From positions 121,226 to 185,225 of the forward strand of contig NZ_BMTS01000009.1 in NCBI RefSeq assembly GCF_014649795.1: a DNA stretch of 64,000 nucleotides, read 5' to 3'. The position numbers and the translations under genes were made by a program. Shown piece after piece: positions 60,404-64,000 of the stretch. Each line of letters starts with the position of its first letter. The stretch's first letter is position 1. Below the pieces are notes generated by a model, which saw only the letters and a program-made list of their open reading frames with translations, did no database searches and was not told the DNA's origin. The stretch is from Streptomyces melanogenes (GTDB lineage: Bacteria > Actinomycetota > Actinomycetes > Streptomycetales > Streptomycetaceae).

Positions 60404-60700
60404 ATGCCTGGCATTACGCGCGAGGAGGTCGCCCACCTCGCCCGGCTGGCGCGTCTGGAGCTGAAGAGCGAAGAGCTGGACCACTTCGCCGGACAGCTCG
60501 ACGACATCATCGGCGCGGTCGCCCGCGTCTCCGAGGTCGCCGACCAAGACGTACCCCCGACCTCCCACCCGTTGCCGCTGACCAACGTCATGCGCGCGGA
60601 CGAGGTCCGTCCGTCGCTCACCCCCGAGCAGGCGCTCTCCGGCGCCCCGGCCCAGGAGCAGCAGCGTTTCAAGGTGCCGCAGATCCTGGGGGAGGACTAA
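60404..60700 (+). CDS. gatC: Aspartyl/glutamyl-tRNA amidotransferase subunit C
   Basis: 98 residues, full length for GatC, with GAGGA eight bases before the ATG. Begins PGITREEVAHLARLARLEL, and ends with the Pro-rich RFKVPQILGED that contacts GatA. Together with GatA and GatB it converts Glu-tRNA(Gln) and Asp-tRNA(Asn) to the amides. First gene of gatC-gatA-x-gatB, four bases before gatA. Confidence 0.96.
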   Translation: MPGITREEVAHLARLARLELKSEELDHFAGQLDDIIGAVARVSEVADQDVPPTSHPLPLTNVMRADEVRPSLTPEQALSGAPAQEQQRFKVPQILGED

Positions 60701-60704
60701 TCAC

Positions 60705-62198
60705 ATGACGGACATCATCAAGCTCACCGCCGCCGAGATCGCCGCGAAGATCGCGTCCGGCGAGCTCACTGCCGTCGAGGTCACCGAGGCCCACCTGGCC
60801 CGCATCGAGGCCGTCGACGAGAAGGTGCACGCCTTCCTGCACGTCGACCGCGAGGGCGCGCTGGCGCAGGCCCGTGCCGTCGACGCCAAGCGCGCGGCGG
60901 GCGAGAAGCTCGGCCCGCTGGCCGGCGTCCCGCTGGCGCTGAAGGACATCTTCACCACCGAGGGCATCCCGACCACGGTCGGCTCGAAGATCCTCGAAGG
61001 CTGGATCCCGCCGTACGACGCGACGCTCACCAAGCGGCTGAAGGCCGCCGACGTCGTCATCCTCGGCAAGACCAACATGGACGAGTTCGCCATGGGGTCC
61101 TCCACCGAGAACAGCGCGTACGGCCCGACCGGCAACCCGTGGGACCTCACCCGGATCCCCGGCGGCTCCGGCGGCGGCTCCTCCGCGGCGCTCGCCTCCT
61201 ACGAGGCCCCGCTCGCCATCGGCACGGACACCGGCGGCTCCATCCGCCAGCCCGCCGCCGTCACCGGCACCGTCGGCGTCAAGCCGACCTACGGCGCGGT
61301 CTCCCGCTACGGCATGGTCGCCTTCTCGTCCTCCCTCGACCAGGGCGGGCCCTGCGCCCGTACGGTCCTGGACGCGGCGCTCCTGCACGAGGTCATCGCC
61401 GGACACGACCCGCTCGACTCGACGTCCATCGACGCGCCGGTCCCGCCGGTCGTCGAGGCCGCCCGCAACGGCAGCGTCGAGGGCATGCGCGTCGGCGTCG
61501 TCAAGCAGTTCTCCGGCGAGGGCTACCAGGCCGGCGTCGTCCAGCGCTTCAACGAGTCGGTCGAGCTGCTCAAGTCGCTCGGCGCCGAGATCGTCGAGCT
61601 GGACTGCCCGTCCTTCGACCTGGCGCTCTCCGCGTACTACCTGATCGCGCCCTCGGAGTGCTCCTCCAACCTGGCCCGCTTCGACGCCATGCGCTACGGC
61701 CTGCGGGTCGGCGACGACGGCACGAAGTCGGCCGAGGACGTCACCGCCCTGACCCGCGAGGCGGGCTTCGGCGACGAGGTCAAGCGCCGGATCATCCTCG
61801 GTACGTACGCGCTGAGCTCCGGCTACTACGACGCGTACTACGGCAGCGCCCAGAAGGTCCGCACGCTCATCACGCGGGACTTCGAGAAGGCCTTCGAGCA
61901 GGTCGACGTGATCGTCTCCCCGACGACCCCGACCACCGCCTTCCCGATCGGCGAGCGCGCCGACGACCCGATGGCGATGTACCTCGCGGACCTGTGCACC
62001 ATCCCGACCAACATGGCGGGCAACGCCGCCATGTCGCTGCCCTGCGGCCTCGCGCCGGAGGACGGCCTGCCGGTCGGCCTGCAGATCATCGCCCCCGCCC
62101 TGAAGGACGACCGCCTGTACAAGGTGGGAGCCGCCGTCGAGGCCGCCTTCGTGGAAAAGTGGGGCCACCCGCTGCTTGAGGAGGCTCCGTCGCTGTGA
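60705..62198 (+). CDS. gatA: Aspartyl/glutamyl-tRNA amidotransferase subunit A (amidase)
   Basis: 497 residues, GGAGG ribosome site. The amidase signature is complete: catalytic Lys in PLALKDIFTTEG (about 80), GGSGGGSSAALAS (about 150), and the cis-Ser/nucleophile Ser in GTDTGGSIRQPA (about 172-183). It frees ammonia from glutamine for transfer through a channel to GatB. Its TGA overlaps the GTG of a small membrane protein gene by four bases. Confidence 0.97.
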   Translation: MTDIIKLTAAEIAAKIASGELTAVEVTEAHLARIEAVDEKVHAFLHVDREGALAQARAVDAKRAAGEKLGPLAGVPLALKDIFTTEGIPTTVGSKILEGWIPPYDATLTKRLKAADVVILGKTNMDEFAMGSSTENSAYGPTGNPWDLTRIPGGSGGGSSAALASYEAPLAIGTDTGGSIRQPAAVTGTVGVKPTYGAVSRYGMVAFSSSLDQGGPCARTVLDAALLHEVIAGHDPLDSTSIDAPVPPVVEAARNGSVEGMRVGVVKQFSGEGYQAGVVQRFNESVELLKSLGAEIVELDCPSFDLALSAYYLIAPSECSSNLARFDAMRYGLRVGDDGTKSAEDVTALTREAGFGDEVKRRIILGTYALSSGYYDAYYGSAQKVRTLITRDFEKAFEQVDVIVSPTTPTTAFPIGERADDPMAMYLADLCTIPTNMAGNAAMSLPCGLAPEDGLPVGLQIIAPALKDDRLYKVGAAVEAAFVEKWGHPLLEEAPSL

Positions 62199-62437
62199 GC
62201 AAGGCACTGTCCAAGGCCAAGGGCTTCAAGAAGTCCAAGTCCGGTACGTACCTGTCCATCGGAACCACCGCCTTCGGCGCGTTCAGCGTGATCAAGCAGG
62301 CCAAGAAGGCCCGTCTGGAGCACGACACGCTGAAGCTGGTCGACGCTGCCGTGTCCGCCGCCGCCATCGTGACCGGCCTCGCGATCCTGTACCGCGAGCT
62401 GAAGCGCCTCGGCGACGACGACGTCCTGCTGGGCTGA
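62195..62437 (+). CDS. Small conserved membrane-type protein between gatA and gatB
   Basis: 80 residues, starting with a GTG that overlaps the gatA stop (GTGA). The N-terminus is basic (SKALSKAKGFKKSKSG); then come two moderately hydrophobic helices, TYLSIGTTAFGAFSVI (about 19-34) and VDAAVSAAAIVTGLAILY (about 49-66), separated by QAKKARLEHD. It ends with an acidic GDDDVLLG tail. No domain is recognised. As I recall the same small gene lies at this position in other Streptomyces, so a role connected with the amidotransferase or translation at the membrane is conceivable but unproven. Confidence 0.82.
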   Translation: MSKALSKAKGFKKSKSGTYLSIGTTAFGAFSVIKQAKKARLEHDTLKLVDAAVSAAAIVTGLAILYRELKRLGDDDVLLG

Positions 62438-62453
62438 GAGGGAAAGTTTCACC

Positions 62454-63965
62454 GTGACCGTCACTGAACTCCTGTCGTACGACGCGGCGCTCGCCGCGTA
62501 CGACCCCGTCATGGGCCTCGAGGTCCATGTCGAGCTCGGCACCAAGACGAAGATGTTCTGCGGGTGCTCCACCGAGCTGGGCGCCGAGCCCAACTCGCAG
62601 ACCTGCCCCACCTGCCTCGGCCTGCCCGGCTCGCTCCCGGTCGTCAACGCGATCGGCGTCGAGTCGGCCATCAAGATCGGCCTCGCGCTGAACTGCGAGA
62701 TCGCCGAGTGGTGCCGCTTCGCCCGGAAGAACTACTTCTATCCGGACATGCCGAAGAACTTCCAGACCTCGCAGTACGACGAGCCGATCGCCTTCAACGG
62801 CTATCTGGACGTCCAGCTGGAGGACGGCGAGATCTTCCGCGTGGAGATCGAGCGCGCCCACATGGAGGAGGACACCGGCAAGTCGACGCACGTCGGCGGT
62901 GCCACCGGCCGCATCCACGGCGCCTCGCACTCGCTCCTGGACTACAACCGCGCGGGCATCCCGCTCATCGAGATCGTCACCAAGCCGATCGAGGGCGCGG
63001 GCGAGCGGGCCCCCGAGGTCGCCAAGGCGTACGTCGCCGAGCTGCGCGAGCTCATCAAGGCGCTCGGCGTCTCCGAGGCCCGGATGGACAAGGGCCAGAT
63101 GCGCTGCGACGTGAACCTGTCGCTGCGCCCGAACGGCACCGAGAAGTTCGGCACCCGCAGCGAGACGAAGAACGTCAACTCGCTGCGCTCGGTCGAGCGC
63201 GCGGCCCGCTTCGAGATCCAGCGCCACGCGGCGGTGCTCTCGTCCGGCGGCACGATCGTGCAGGAGACCCGTCACTTCCACGAGGAGGACGGCTCCACCA
63301 CCTCGGGCCGCATCAAGGACAACGCCGAGGACTACCGGTACTTCCCGGAGCCCGACCTCGTCCCGGTCGCCCCGGCCCGCGAGTGGGTCGAGGAGCTCCG
63401 CAAGGGGCTGCCCGAGCTGCCCCGGGTGCGCCGCAACCGGCTCCGCGAGGAGTGGGGCGTGTCCGAGCACGACATGCAGTCGATCCTCAACGCGGGCGCG
63501 GTCGAGCCGATCGTCGCCACCATCGAGGCGGGCGCGGACGCCGCGGCCGCCCGCAAGTGGTGGATGGGCGAGCTGGCCCGTAACGCCAACGAGCAGGGCG
63601 TGGCCCTGGACGAGCTGCCCGTGACCCCGGCGCAGGTCGCCCGGGTGGCGGCGCTGGTGGCCGCCGGCGACCTCAACGACAAGCTGGCGCGCCAGGTCAT
63701 CGAGGGCGTCCTCGCGGGCGAGGGCGACCCGGACGCGGTCGTCGAGAAGCGCGGCCTGAAGGTCGTCTCGGACGAGGGCGCGCTCGGCGCGGCCGTCGAC
63801 GAGGCCATCGCGGGCAACGCGGCCATCGCGGACAAGATCCGCGGCGGCAAGGTGCAGGCCGTCGGCGCCCTGGTCGGCGCGGTCATGAAGACCACCCGCG
63901 GCCAGGCGGACGCGGCCCGCGTCAAGGAGCTCATCCTGGAGAAGCTGGGCGTCAGCGAGGGCTGA
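62454..63965 (+). CDS. gatB: Aspartyl/glutamyl-tRNA amidotransferase subunit B
   Basis: 503 residues from a GTG. The cradle domain begins YDPVMGLEVHVELGT and carries the zinc-type Cys residues CGCSTELG and CPTCLGLPGSLP (about 38-62). YFYPDMPKNFQTSQYDEP and the RAGIPLIEIVTKP block follow. The C-terminal GatB/YqeY tail domain (about 350-503) includes GKVQAVGALVGAVMK. It phosphorylates the misacylated tRNA and adds ammonia. Last gene of the operon in this window. Confidence 0.97.
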   Translation: MTVTELLSYDAALAAYDPVMGLEVHVELGTKTKMFCGCSTELGAEPNSQTCPTCLGLPGSLPVVNAIGVESAIKIGLALNCEIAEWCRFARKNYFYPDMPKNFQTSQYDEPIAFNGYLDVQLEDGEIFRVEIERAHMEEDTGKSTHVGGATGRIHGASHSLLDYNRAGIPLIEIVTKPIEGAGERAPEVAKAYVAELRELIKALGVSEARMDKGQMRCDVNLSLRPNGTEKFGTRSETKNVNSLRSVERAARFEIQRHAAVLSSGGTIVQETRHFHEEDGSTTSGRIKDNAEDYRYFPEPDLVPVAPAREWVEELRKGLPELPRVRRNRLREEWGVSEHDMQSILNAGAVEPIVATIEAGADAAAARKWWMGELARNANEQGVALDELPVTPAQVARVAALVAAGDLNDKLARQVIEGVLAGEGDPDAVVEKRGLKVVSDEGALGAAVDEAIAGNAAIADKIRGGKVQAVGALVGAVMKTTRGQADAARVKELILEKLGVSEG

Positions 63966-63980
63966 CCCCCGGCGGCTTCC

Positions 63981-63999
63981 CCACGTACGTAGTACGTGG
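63981..63999 (+). terminator. Hairpin after gatB
   Basis: CCACGTAC / GTACGTGG eight-base stem with GTA loop, 15 bases after the gatB stop and at the window edge, so any following tract cannot be seen. Confidence 0.5.
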
Positions 64000-64000
64000 A

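Overview
The window looks like a piece of a Streptomyces chromosome. It has very high G+C with strong third-position bias, many GTG starts and ATGA/GTGA overlaps, lipobox and twin-arginine exported proteins, an actinobacterial EF-hand protein, and a core block (sdaA-glyA-gcvH-gcvT, opp-type transporter, cysteine desulfurase-mnmA, ligA-rmdB, gatC-gatA-gatB) that I recall from memory as syntenic with the SCO545x-SCO550x part of S. coelicolor. No rRNA, tRNA, CRISPR array, IS element or prophage was seen.

Layout. 1-5.6 kb: the 3' part of a giant RHS/YD-repeat polymorphic toxin (LamG insert, RHS core, Lys/His-rich segment, Hint protease, EndoU RNase tip) with its overlapping candidate immunity gene. 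5.6-17.2 kb: a secreted M4 metalloprotease with P-domain, a two-gene ABC exporter operon (one subunit interrupted in frame by a dispersed chromosomal repeat), glycogen debranching enzyme GlgX, and divergently from it two tandem L,D-transpeptidase lipoproteins. 17.2-23.2 kb: enoyl-CoA hydratase, a HATPase (anti-sigma-like) protein, a polysaccharide-deacetylase-like lipoprotein lacking the catalytic Asp residues coupled to a YVTN beta-propeller lipoprotein, and a two-gene cyclodipeptide synthase/cytochrome P450 operon.

23.5-28.2 kb: an EF-hand protein, then a block with visibly lower G+C that looks acquired: a HIT hydrolase, a two-TM protein with a GAF-like tail, and an overlapping operon of a second HIT-like protein, a cytidylate-kinase-like protein and a ThiL/PurM-like ATP enzyme. 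This is the least understood part of the window. 28.3-35.5 kb: a serine/glycine one-carbon region. It holds sdaA, glyA, gcvH and gcvT, with a tandem glycine riboswitch before gcvT, a P-loop protein divergent from it, and two consecutive SseB (serine sensitivity) family genes.

35.9-43.7 kb: a five-gene peptide ABC importer in the order C-A-B-D-F with an intercistronic hairpin after the binding protein, then a secreted M1 metallopeptidase whose ribosome-binding site lies in a hairpin. Import and extracellular peptidase probably work together in peptide use. 43.7-49.7 kb: a TRIC-type channel, a palindromic repeat pair, a thioesterase, a TetR repressor with a clear operator shared with a divergent pair of small membrane proteins, then cysteine desulfurase and MnmA (sulfur relay to tRNA 2-thiouridine), and a DUF427 protein. 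49.8-64 kb: LOG-family protein, SDR and MetE-like protein, NAD-dependent DNA ligase, the GGDEF-EAL c-di-GMP protein RmdB, a phospholipase C with a degenerate EEP-family protein, and the gatCAB amidotransferase operon with a small membrane protein between gatA and gatB.
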